Source: Halobacillus mangrovi
Lineage (GTDB): Bacteria > Bacillota > Bacilli > Bacillales > Halobacillaceae
Assembly (NCBI RefSeq): GCF_002097535.1
Contig: NZ_CP020772.1
Location: 1,178,001-1,242,000 of the forward strand
Direction of reading: 5' to 3'
Length of the DNA: 64,000 nt
Below, one piece after another: positions 10,631 through 19,034 of this stretch. The first letter of the stretch is position 1, and every line of letters begins with the position of its first letter. Made by a program: the position numbers and the translations under genes. The notes below the pieces were generated by a model. It did no database searches. It was not told the origin of the DNA and saw only the letters and a list, made by a program, of their open reading frames with translations.

Positions 10631-11493
10631 AGCAACTGTCATTGAAAAAGAAAAAAAGCTTGCTGGGATTATCGTTCTTGTCGCCATGGATCATTGGATT
10701 CCTTGTCTTCACAGCATTTCCATTGCTCTACTCGCTGTTCTTAAGTTTTCAAAAGGTGAAAATTACGCCTAGCGGAATTAAGACGGAATTCATCAAGTTC
10801 GAAAACTACACCTACGCCTTTACCGTTGATGCTGAATTTACACAGATCTTGCTCAAATTTTTACGTGAACTCGTCATTTCGACACCAATTATCATTGTGT
10901 TTTCTTTAATCATTGCATTGTTATTGAACCAGCCGATTCGTATGAAAGGGTTTTTCCGAACGATCTTCTTCCTGCCCGTGATCATTGCCAGTGGTCCTGT
11001 TATTACGGACTTAATGGAGCAGGATGTGACGTCAATTCCGTCGATTGAAAACTATGCAATCTTCGCTATGTTTCTATCGAATACCGATGGGTTTTTGAAT
11101 ACTATACTCACATACCTGATGGACAACTTGATCATCATTTTGTGGTACTCAGGCGTTCAGATCTTAATTTTCTTAGCGGCTCTTCAAAAAACAGACCGGC
11201 AAATCTATGAAGCTGCCAAAATCGACGGAGCTTCCAATTGGGAGTGCTTCTGGAAGGTCACGCTGCCGACACTATTTCCGATGATTATTGTGAATTTGAT
11301 TTATACGATCGTCACGTATTCGGTGTTCGCCCTGAATCCTGTCGTTGATCATATCCAAAGCAGTATGTTCGATATCTCCACCGGCTTCGGCTATGCTTCT
11401 GCTCTCTCATGGGTTTACTTCGTCGTCATCACCATTGTGTTGGCGATCGGTGTCGGAACCGTGGCGATCAGAGGAAACAAAAAGTACACATAA
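10627..11493 (+). CDS. Sugar ABC transporter permease, MalF type (second pair)
   Basis: A 288-residue permease with six membrane segments and an EAA loop reading EAAKIDGASNWECFWKV. It has an extended periplasmic segment between the early membrane helices (residues about 40-75). Translation is coupled to the DUF5696 gene through an ATGA overlap. With the 11511 gene it forms a second permease pair, distinct in sequence from the 4534/5449 pair. Two pairs and two binding proteins therefore sit in one transcriptional direction, probably giving two importers or one importer with alternative subunits. Confidence 0.9.
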   Translation: MKQLSLKKKKSLLGLSFLSPWIIGFLVFTAFPLLYSLFLSFQKVKITPSGIKTEFIKFENYTYAFTVDAEFTQILLKFLRELVISTPIIIVFSLIIALLLNQPIRMKGFFRTIFFLPVIIASGPVITDLMEQDVTSIPSIENYAIFAMFLSNTDGFLNTILTYLMDNLIIILWYSGVQILIFLAALQKTDRQIYEAAKIDGASNWECFWKVTLPTLFPMIIVNLIYTIVTYSVFALNPVVDHIQSSMFDISTGFGYASALSWVYFVVITIVLAIGVGTVAIRGNKKYT

Positions 11494-11510
11494 AGGAAGG
11501 AGGATGAAGA

Positions 11511-12494
11511 ATGGAGACGAAGTTAGCACGCGTCCAGAAAAAACGGATGAAGGAATACGCTGCGAAAGTAGGGATGAATGACTTCTCGACAAAAATGAAG
11601 AGCTTTCTATTAGGAGTGCAAGGGAACAACGGATTTTTGTTCAAGGTCTGTGTGTACAGCCTTCTGATCGGAATTGGATTCGTCTATTTATTCCCGATCA
11701 TCTACATGGGATCCTATAGTTTCAAATCCTTGGAAGACCTGTTGAACCCACTGGTCAGCTGGATTCCCTCCACTTTCTATTTAGATAACTATGAGGTGGC
11801 CTACAGGGTACTGGACATGCTGCCGACCTTGATGGAAACGTTGTACGTCACTGTGATTCCATCGGTTGCCCAGACCGCGGTTGCTGCGATCATCGGATAT
11901 GGGTTTGCCAGATTTGAATTTCCGATGAAAAAAGTGTTATTTGCCCTGGTACTGATCACATTCATCATACCGCCCCAGGTGCTTATGATTCCGCGGTATG
12001 TGTTCTTCAATGAACTTGAATTAGTCGGAAGTATTTTCGCCTTCTTGTTACCAGCTGCTTTCGGTCAGGGGCTGAACAGCGCGATATTCATCTTGATTTT
12101 CTATCAGTTCTTCCGGATGATGCCTAAATCCCTGGAAGAAGCCGCCCATTTAGATGGTGCCGGACATTTCCGGATTTTCTTACGGATCGCCCTTCCAATG
12201 GCTGTTCCAGCGATCATCATTTCCTTTTTATTTTCGTTTGTGTGGTACTGGAATGAAACGGCACTTGCGAGTCTGTATTTTGGTAATGAGCTGACGACTT
12301 TACCGATTCAGTTAGAAAAGTTCAATGCGACGTTCGATAAGTTGTACACGGGAGATGCGGAAACTCAAAATATTAATGAAGGGATCAGTATGGCGGGGAC
12401 GATGTTGTCCATCTTGCCTTTGCTCATCGTCTATTTCTTTACGCAGCGCTGGTTCGTCGAAGGCGTGGACCGCTCAGGTATTACCGGGGAGTAA
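11511..12494 (+). CDS. Sugar ABC transporter permease, MalG type (second pair)
   Basis: A 327-residue permease, longer than usual because of a charged N-terminal cytoplasmic extension of about 45 residues before the first membrane helix. The EAA loop reads EAAHLDGAGHFRIF...ALPMAVPA. GGAAGGAGG lies seven nt before the ATG. It is the last gene of the transporter block; two long palindromic elements follow before the phosphorylase gene. Confidence 0.9.
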   Translation: METKLARVQKKRMKEYAAKVGMNDFSTKMKSFLLGVQGNNGFLFKVCVYSLLIGIGFVYLFPIIYMGSYSFKSLEDLLNPLVSWIPSTFYLDNYEVAYRVLDMLPTLMETLYVTVIPSVAQTAVAAIIGYGFARFEFPMKKVLFALVLITFIIPPQVLMIPRYVFFNELELVGSIFAFLLPAAFGQGLNSAIFILIFYQFFRMMPKSLEEAAHLDGAGHFRIFLRIALPMAVPAIIISFLFSFVWYWNETALASLYFGNELTTLPIQLEKFNATFDKLYTGDAETQNINEGISMAGTMLSILPLLIVYFFTQRWFVEGVDRSGITGE

Positions 12495-12512
12495 GCCATC
12501 ATTGGGAAAATT

Positions 12513-12688
12513 AGGTTCGTTGCATATGAAGAGGTGTGGAGTGGCTGGGAAACGACTCGCTTTCCTGCGGGGGAACTGTCAAGCCTCCTCGTTCGCTGCG
12601 CTCTCTGTGGGGTCTTGACTAGCTCCTTCTCCCGCGGGAGTCTCGCCGTTTCCCAGCCACTCCCGTTTTCCTTGAGTTTAACGAACCT
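12513..12688. repeat. Long palindromic intergenic element A
   Basis: Outer arms AGGTTCGTT (12513-12521) and AACGAACCT (12680-12688) enclose inner arms GAGTGGCTGGGAAACG (from about 12539) and CGTTTCCCAGCCACTC (to about 12662). The interior is GC-rich and partly self-complementary. The element is much richer in G+C than its surroundings and codes for nothing convincing. It resembles the dispersed hairpin-forming repeats of Bacillaceae genomes and could also end transcription of the transporter operon. Confidence 0.75.
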
Positions 12689-12747
12689 TTTCAATATTGG
12701 TTGGTTCACACCATAATAGCGTTTCTGTAATTCCCAATCAAAAGTAA

Positions 12748-12866
12748 GGAGGTCCAGGAAATTGCGAGACTCCTGTGGGAATAGAGTTCATGGTGAGATC
12801 CCGGAAGGCGAAGCCTGAGGAAGCTCACCGGACTCCCACGGAAAGCGAGTAATTTCCTGGACCTCC
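12748..12866. repeat. Long palindromic intergenic element B
   Basis: GGAGGTCCAGGAAATT (12748-12763) and AATTTCCTGGACCTCC (12851-12866) are a perfect 16-bp inverted repeat. The interior carries the phrases GCGAGACTCCTGTGGGA and ACTCCCACGGAAAGCGAG, which I recall as typical of a repeat family spread through Bacillaceae intergenic regions. It is about 60 bp from element A but is not the same sequence; the two share the alternation of GCGAGACTCC-like and CGGGAGTC-like segments. Confidence 0.78.
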
Positions 12867-12987
12867 CCCACCGTTTTAAGTAAACAGAAACATCCATGCG
12901 ATAAGTCTCGAAGCAGAGTCGCCAACTTAATAAGTTTGCAATGAATAGGCTCCCAGCACTAACAAATAATATTTTTTTATTAACCAA

Positions 12988-13001
12988 TTGAAACGTTTCA
13001 A
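12988..13001. promoter_or_regulatory. LacI-family type operator before the oligoglucan phosphorylase gene
   Basis: TTGAAACGTTTCAA is a perfect 14-bp palindrome with the central CG typical of LacI/CcpA-family operators. It lies 38 nt before the ATG at 13039. The spacing of the arms is two bases shorter than a classical CcpA cre site, so a dedicated LacI-type sugar regulator is more likely than CcpA. No LacI gene is seen in the window. Confidence 0.55.
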
Positions 13002-13038
13002 TAAAAGTAGAAGTTGATTAATGAATAGGAGATGAGAA

Positions 13039-16000
13039 ATGATGTTAACGAAAGATACGACGATTAAACAGACAGCAGGCGAGTATAGCTTCACGTTTTT
13101 AAACAGCGGGGACATAGCAGAGATTTCATACCAGTCATTGATGCTCAACCAGCTGATCTCCAATCCCGTTGATGGATCACTGAACAACCTTTACTTACGT
13201 GTACACCAGGAGGATGGTATTCATGCTTATCCCCTGCTTGGAGTGAACTCAACAAGTGAAGTGGCTTTCGGTCAAAGACAGATGACGTGGACAGGAAAGA
13301 TAGAAAACCTTTCCTATCAAGTCGTTTTCCATCTAACCGATCAAGGGATCTGGTTCTGGGAAGTCAACGTGGAAGGAAATGACCAGGAAGTTGACGTCAT
13401 TTATGGGCAAGACCTTGGACTGGCTGAAAAAGGAGCCCTCCGAAACAATGAAGCGTACATATCGCAATACATCGATCACCGCATTTTCAAGGATGATGCT
13501 AAAGGTTATGTCGTCTGTTCCCGCCAGAATCAGGGCCAATCCACTGGTTTTCCATATTTGCAACAAGGGGCATTGACACGTTCTATTGGCTATTCCACAG
13601 ACGGGTTTCAATTCTTCGGCAAGTCTTATAAAGAAACGAACCAACCGGAAGTCCTGGTAGAACCTACGCTTGCGAATGAAATTTATCAATATGAATTTGC
13701 CTACACCGCCCTGCAATCAGAGAAAGTGAAATTATCTGGTAAGCAACAATTTGTGTTCTACGGATTGTTTGAGGAAAATCATGAGTCGGCGGTCACCGAG
13801 CTTGAATTTGAGGACCGGATTGCGGAAGCGTGGAACGAGGTGCAAGCAAAGGAACTTACGGAATTGGAGCCGGTCGAAAAAGTTGCAAAAGCTGATGGAG
13901 TCGGAGATGTGTTATGCGGGGAGGAGCTTTCCAGTGATGAAATTAACCAGCTTTATCCTCATCGCCACCAGGAAGAGTGGAATGGAAACACCTTGCTTTC
14001 TTTCTTCACAGATACGCATGAACACGTCGTACTGAAAGAGAAAGAAAACCTTGTAGAGCGCCCGCACGGTCACATTTTGATGTCCGGACAGAATGATCGT
14101 CTTAAAGAAAATACGGTCACCTCCACTTCCTGGATGTATGGAATCTTCAATGCGCAGACCGTTGTCGGGAATACGAATTTCAACAAGCTTTTGACGAATG
14201 CCCGTAATCCCTTGAATGTCTTGAAAACATCAGGCCAGCGGATTTACGTGAAGGTCGATGGGGCCTATCGCTTGTTAACGATGCCGTCAGCGTATGAATT
14301 AGGCTTCAATTATGCACGCTGGTACTACAAAACGGCGGACGAAACGTTCGTGATCACCACCTATACGACCCTTGATACACCAGAAGTGCGGATCAGTGTC
14401 CAAGCTAAGAGTGGAAACTCCTATCGTTATCTCGTGACGAATCAAGTGGTTATGCATCCGAATGAATATGAAGTGCCGTATCAGGTCGAACGAAATGGAC
14501 AAGTCATTACTATTACAGCTGACTCAGCTTCTATGAATGCCCGTGTTCATCCCAATCTCACGTATAAACTCCATGTGGAAGGAGCTGATTTTGAGCTAGC
14601 TGATGAGCAAAAGCTTGTCACGAATGTGCAGCCAGATTCCGCGTCACTCGTTGTATGTGAAATTGAAGCAGCGAGTGAGTGGGGAATAACGATGCAGGGG
14701 CTCCTTCACGGGGAAGAGCTTCCGCTTGAGAAGCGGATGGCCATTGCCGAAATCGACCGCTATCGTAACTATTACCGAGAAGTGATGAATGGATTCCATC
14801 TATCTCATGAAGGTAAGGATACCGAAGAGTACAACAAAGTGAATGCCCTTGCCTGGTGGTACACCCACAATATGCTCGTTCACTTTTCCGTACCGCATGG
14901 CCTAGAGCAATACAGCGGGGCGGCCTGGGGAACGCGTGATGTATGTCAGGGACCAACCGAGTTCTTTATGGCTACTCAGAACTTTGATTCTGTGAAAGAG
15001 ATCATCAAAACCGTCTACACCCATCAGTTTGAAGAGGATGGCAGCTGGCCGCAATGGTTTATGTTCGATCAATACGCGCATATCCAGGCGGGAGAAAGTC
15101 ATGGGGATGTCATCGTCTGGCCTTTGAAAGCCTTAGGTGATTATTTAGAAGCGACAAAAGATTATGAGCTTCTAAAGGAGAAGGTGCCTTTCTCGAAACG
15201 AGATGATGGATTCGCGCTGACGGAGGAGACGGCGACGATTTTTGACCATGCGAGAAAACAGATTGACTATATCAAAGATCATTTCTTACATGATACACAT
15301 TTATCCTCTTACGGAGATGGTGATTGGGACGATACCCTTCAGCCAGCTAACGCTCAATTGAAGCAGTATATGGTCAGCAGCTGGACAGTCGCCTTAACTT
15401 ATCAGGTGATTGAAAAGTTATCAGCGGTTCTTGAGGATGTTGAACACGAAGCTTCAGCTGAACTGGCTCTGCTTGCCGCTGGGATTGAACGTGACTTTAA
15501 GACATTTATGCTAGAGACCGATATTTTGCCTGGATTTGTTTATTTAGAAGATAAAGAGCAAGCGGAACTGATGCTTCACCCACAAGATACGAAAACGGGC
15601 ATAGACTACAGATTGCTGCCGATGCAGCGAAGCATTATAAGTGAATTACTTACGGCCGAACAGGCAGAAAAGCATTATCAAATCATTAAGGAAAACCTTT
15701 ATTGCCCGGATGGGGTACGATTGATGAATCGTCCGGCGAATTACGTAGGCGGCGTCAGCACCCATTTCCAACGCGCAGAGCAAGCAGCGAATTTTGGCCG
15801 GGAAATAGGACTGCAGTATGTTCATGCTCACATCCGTTTCGTTGAAGCTATGGCGAAGCTAGGAAAAGAGGATGAGGTATGGCAAGGATTGCAAAAAATC
15901 AATCCGATTGGAATTCAGAGGGTCGTGCCGAATGCGGAAACGAGACAGAGCAATGCGTATTTCAGCAGCTCGGACGGGAAATTCAACACGCGTTATGAAG

Positions 16001-16383
16001 CTGCTGAACATTTCGATCAGCTGCGCGATGGTTCCGTCGCCGTGAAAGGCGGATGGCGCATTTATTCAAGCGGTCCAGGAATCTATATGAATCAATTGAT
16101 TTCCAATTGCCTGGGCATCCGACAGGAAGGAGATGACATGGTCATTGATCCGGTTCTTCCTGAAAGCTTTGACGGATTAACCTTCGATTTTCAAATCAAT
16201 AACAAACCGGTTACGTTCGTTTACCATCTCGGAAATAAAGAGGAGCGTGTAACGATCAATACTCAACCGGTAGAAGCAACGTTTCTGAAGAACACTTACC
16301 GGGAAGGGGGGCTTCGCATCAACCGTAAAGATGCGGAGGGTCTCTTTAACGAAGAAAACAATGTGATTGACATTTATCTTTAA
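13039..16383 (+). CDS. 1,2-beta-oligoglucan phosphorylase (GH94, SOGP type)
   Basis: A cytoplasmic phosphorylase of 1114 residues with no signal peptide. By resemblance to the characterised Listeria innocua enzyme (LNQ.I.NP near the start, YGQDLGLAE, NEAYISQYIDHR, SRQNQ) it should cleave beta-1,2-linked glucooligosaccharides with phosphate to give alpha-glucose 1-phosphate. N-terminal beta-sandwich domains span about 1-600 and the (alpha/alpha)6 barrel about 620-1010. The general-acid region is the D-W-D-D motif at 762-765 (GDGDWDDTLQPA). The size fits SOGP and is larger than cellobiose phosphorylases (about 800). AGGAGATG precedes tandem ATGs at 13039 and 13042. It has its own promoter region with a LacI-type operator and its own terminator. 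Family assignment is firm; exact chain-length preference is inferred. Confidence 0.88.
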   Translation: MMLTKDTTIKQTAGEYSFTFLNSGDIAEISYQSLMLNQLISNPVDGSLNNLYLRVHQEDGIHAYPLLGVNSTSEVAFGQRQMTWTGKIENLSYQVVFHLTDQGIWFWEVNVEGNDQEVDVIYGQDLGLAEKGALRNNEAYISQYIDHRIFKDDAKGYVVCSRQNQGQSTGFPYLQQGALTRSIGYSTDGFQFFGKSYKETNQPEVLVEPTLANEIYQYEFAYTALQSEKVKLSGKQQFVFYGLFEENHESAVTELEFEDRIAEAWNEVQAKELTELEPVEKVAKADGVGDVLCGEELSSDEINQLYPHRHQEEWNGNTLLSFFTDTHEHVVLKEKENLVERPHGHILMSGQNDRLKENTVTSTSWMYGIFNAQTVVGNTNFNKLLTNARNPLNVLKTSGQRIYVKVDGAYRLLTMPSAYELGFNYARWYYKTADETFVITTYTTLDTPEVRISVQAKSGNSYRYLVTNQVVMHPNEYEVPYQVERNGQVITITADSASMNARVHPNLTYKLHVEGADFELADEQKLVTNVQPDSASLVVCEIEAASEWGITMQGLLHGEELPLEKRMAIAEIDRYRNYYREVMNGFHLSHEGKDTEEYNKVNALAWWYTHNMLVHFSVPHGLEQYSGAAWGTRDVCQGPTEFFMATQNFDSVKEIIKTVYTHQFEEDGSWPQWFMFDQYAHIQAGESHGDVIVWPLKALGDYLEATKDYELLKEKVPFSKRDDGFALTEETATIFDHARKQIDYIKDHFLHDTHLSSYGDGDWDDTLQPANAQLKQYMVSSWTVALTYQVIEKLSAVLEDVEHEASAELALLAAGIERDFKTFMLETDILPGFVYLEDKEQAELMLHPQDTKTGIDYRLLPMQRSIISELLTAEQAEKHYQIIKENLYCPDGVRLMNRPANYVGGVSTHFQRAEQAANFGREIGLQYVHAHIRFVEAMAKLGKEDEVWQGLQKINPIGIQRVVPNAETRQSNAYFSSSDGKFNTRYEAAEHFDQLRDGSVAVKGGWRIYSSGPGIYMNQLISNCLGIRQEGDDMVIDPVLPESFDGLTFDFQINNKPVTFVYHLGNKEERVTINTQPVEATFLKNTYREGGLRINRKDAEGLFNEENNVIDIYL

Positions 16384-16401
16384 GGAATAGTGAGAAGGCT
16401 A

Positions 16402-16439
16402 AGCCTCTTGTTTCATCAAGAGCAGGAGGCTCCTTTTTT
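16402..16439 (+). terminator. Rho-independent terminator after the phosphorylase gene
   Basis: AGCCTCTTG and CAAGAGCAGGAGGCT form an imperfect hairpin followed by CCTTTTTTC. It sits 20 nt past the stop and separates the phosphorylase from the next transcription unit. Confidence 0.8.
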
Positions 16440-16492
16440 CAAACGTATGAACGTACATAATTGCTATAAAGAATCAGAGAGGAGACGGTAAA

Positions 16493-18916
16493 GTGATTGA
16501 GATTAAAAATAAACAAATCCTGATTGACGGAGAACCTCAGCTCATTATGTGTGGGGAAATCCATTACTATCGACTGGATCGATCAGAATGGCAGGATCGC
16601 ATCGATAAGTTAAAAGCGTCGGGGTGCAATGCGGTTGCTTCGTATGTACCCTGGCTTTGTCATGAAGAAGTGGAAGGAGAAATGGATTTAGAGGGCAGAA
16701 CACGTCCAGAACTAGATTTAGTCGGGTTCATTGATTTGTGTGCAGAGAATAACCTTTATTTTTTTCTTCGTCCAGGACCATTTATTATGGCGGAAATGAA
16801 AAATGAAGGTATTCCTCACTGGGTCATCGAAAAGCACCCGGAGATCGTCCCCGTCACATGGGATGGGAAGAAAACTTTAGCGAAAACGCTGGATTATATG
16901 GCACCGAATTTTTTGAAGGAAACGAAGAAATGGTACGAGGCTGTGATGGCGATTACCGCCCCAAGACTGCAAACCAATGGCGGGAATATTATCGGGGTGC
17001 AGCTGGATAACGAAGTAGGCATGCTTTCATGGGTTAGCAATTGTCCAGATTTGACCGAAAATGTCCTTACTCATTTTGTCACCTGGGTGAAGGAACGTTA
17101 CGACGAGAAAACGTTGAAGGAGCGTTATCCTTTTGACCTTGACCAGTCTGCTGCCTGCCACAGATCGATCCGCTCTCCGAAAGAATCGTATGTCAGTGAG
17201 CTCCATTTTGACCTCGGTTACTTTATGCGGCACCGGTTTGCAGAGTATATCGCAACTTTAAGAGCTTATGCTGAAGAATTCGACGTTAAGGATATCCCTT
17301 TTATAGTTAATATCCACGGTACTGGCGGAGGGAGAGGATTCACATTTCCGATCGGCATCAGTCAGCTATATGAATCTTATACCCAGGCACCAGGCTACCT
17401 TTCAGGATCGGATATATATTTTGGCGATTTGACGATGGAAAGCTTTCAAGATCTTTATTTGATCAATGGGTTCATGGATGCCGTCCACAACCCGGACCAG
17501 CCGTTGACATCTGTAGAGTTTAATTGCGGTGATGGAAATTTTGGAGATAATTTCAGCGGGAGACTCGATCCCTCAGCGGCTGATTTCAAGACACGGATGT
17601 GTGTGGCTCAAGGAAATCGTTTGATCAATTACTACTTAATGACCGGTGGCCGAAACTATCGGATGAGCCATAAGCGTGGGGATGGAAATGATCGGATTGC
17701 GTCGACAGGGGAACGGCATGGATTTGCAGCCCCGATTGGCCCGGAAGGGGAGCTGAACTACACGTTTCCTCGAATGGCTCACTCCATCCAAACGATGATG
17801 GCCGTTTCCGATAAGCTCGCCGTCATGGAGGAAGAAAAAGATGGGATCGCTTTTGGCTTTATCCCTGATTATTATATGACCGAATCCCGTTATCCCGAGA
17901 GCGAAAAAATGAGAGAAATCTATCAGAATATCGAGAGTAACCGTTCAACGGCTGCGTGGGAGAACATGGGTCGGGCGATGCTTTTGGCAGGCTATCGCTT
18001 TGGTTCAGTCGATATACAAAACAAAACCATTAACGTGGCTGAAACCCCTGTGCTGGCGCTTCCATCCGCACGCCATATGGACCGATCCATTCAAGAAAAA
18101 CTCGTCACCTATATGAATGATGGTGGCGGATTGCTCCTTTATGGAGAAGTTCCTACCCATGATATGGAAGGTCATCCGTGTACGGTTTTGTCAGAGGCGA
18201 TGGGCGTTCGGCCGTCAGGAATTAGACTCGCAGGTCCGACTTATGATTTATCTGTTTTTGCAGAAAGATGGGCGGAAGGCCGGGCTGAAATCCGCGTTCA
18301 TAAGGCGCAGGTATTTGAGCTCGAATCAGAAGTGGAGCCTTTAATCAGGGTTTATGGAACAGATGAAGTGTGCGGATTTGAAACAAATGTAGGAAAAGGG
18401 AGAGCCGTGGTGGTGGCTACGCCATATAAGTGCGATATCAGCTTGTTCCAGCAGGCGATTGAACGACTGGGGGCGAAGGTCATTTTAACAAACGACAGCA
18501 AGTATCATGGCGTCTTCATGACTACAACCGCCAATGACCAAGGGGAGAGGTTCCTTCATCTTCTCAATCTAGATGGGTTTGATAAAGAGCTATCAATTTA
18601 TGAAAGTGGCGAAAAACTGATGGATGGACGCAAGCTGGAACTGCAAGCAAAAGAAGGCGTCATGCTTCCGCTGAATGTAAGATTCAATGATATTGAAATT
18701 GTCTACGGGACAGCGGAAATTGCAAGCGTCGAAGCGGATGCGATTGCCTTCCGTCTGACTCAGTCTGAGGATTGTATTGTTTTCAAAACGAACCGGGAAA
18801 TCGTTCCAGGTGAAAACTATGATGTCCAAAAGGAAGGTGACCTCTTCTATCTTCATTCTCGGAACCATGCAAAGGTGGATGATCAGCTGACTGTCCGTTT
18901 CCAGCCCGTACGCTAA
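16493..18916 (+). CDS. Glycoside hydrolase family 35 enzyme, intracellular
   Basis: An 807-residue cytoplasmic enzyme of the GH35 beta-galactosidase family. Visible family motifs are GEIHYYRL (21-28), SYVPWLCHEE, RPGPFIMAEM and VQLDNEVG, where E174 is the expected acid/base, and SVEFNCGD, where E342 is the expected nucleophile. The start is GTG with GAGAGGAG seven nt upstream. The canonical Q-x-E-N-E-Y-G is altered to QLDNEVG. GH35 is not restricted to galactosides: I recall a bacterial GH35 beta-1,2-glucosyltransferase. Next to a SOGP-type phosphorylase, action on beta-1,2-glucosides is at least as likely as on galactosides. It starts a second unit running at least to 21811. Confidence 0.82.
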   Translation: MIEIKNKQILIDGEPQLIMCGEIHYYRLDRSEWQDRIDKLKASGCNAVASYVPWLCHEEVEGEMDLEGRTRPELDLVGFIDLCAENNLYFFLRPGPFIMAEMKNEGIPHWVIEKHPEIVPVTWDGKKTLAKTLDYMAPNFLKETKKWYEAVMAITAPRLQTNGGNIIGVQLDNEVGMLSWVSNCPDLTENVLTHFVTWVKERYDEKTLKERYPFDLDQSAACHRSIRSPKESYVSELHFDLGYFMRHRFAEYIATLRAYAEEFDVKDIPFIVNIHGTGGGRGFTFPIGISQLYESYTQAPGYLSGSDIYFGDLTMESFQDLYLINGFMDAVHNPDQPLTSVEFNCGDGNFGDNFSGRLDPSAADFKTRMCVAQGNRLINYYLMTGGRNYRMSHKRGDGNDRIASTGERHGFAAPIGPEGELNYTFPRMAHSIQTMMAVSDKLAVMEEEKDGIAFGFIPDYYMTESRYPESEKMREIYQNIESNRSTAAWENMGRAMLLAGYRFGSVDIQNKTINVAETPVLALPSARHMDRSIQEKLVTYMNDGGGLLLYGEVPTHDMEGHPCTVLSEAMGVRPSGIRLAGPTYDLSVFAERWAEGRAEIRVHKAQVFELESEVEPLIRVYGTDEVCGFETNVGKGRAVVVATPYKCDISLFQQAIERLGAKVILTNDSKYHGVFMTTTANDQGERFLHLLNLDGFDKELSIYESGEKLMDGRKLELQAKEGVMLPLNVRFNDIEIVYGTAEIASVEADAIAFRLTQSEDCIVFKTNREIVPGENYDVQKEGDLFYLHSRNHAKVDDQLTVRFQPVR

Positions 18917-19034
18917 GGTTTCTCATTAAAACTTTAAGGGGGTGGGGGATGAACGGATCTGTACCAATTGTGATCGAATCAGTAGGGACGGAAATGATAT
19001 CTCAAATCTTGTATTCACAGAAAGGGAGATTACT

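Noticed and set aside
12534..12716. Several short ORFs on both strands in the 12.5-12.9 kb gap.
   Set aside because: They are translations of the palindromic elements and have no family features.
12988..13001. Classical CcpA cre site before the phosphorylase.
   Set aside because: The palindrome is two bases shorter between arms than a cre site, so a LacI-type operator is the better description.
13039..16383. Cellobiose or chitobiose phosphorylase as the name for the GH94 gene.
   Set aside because: The protein is about 300 residues longer and its N-terminal blocks match the 1,2-beta-oligoglucan phosphorylase type.
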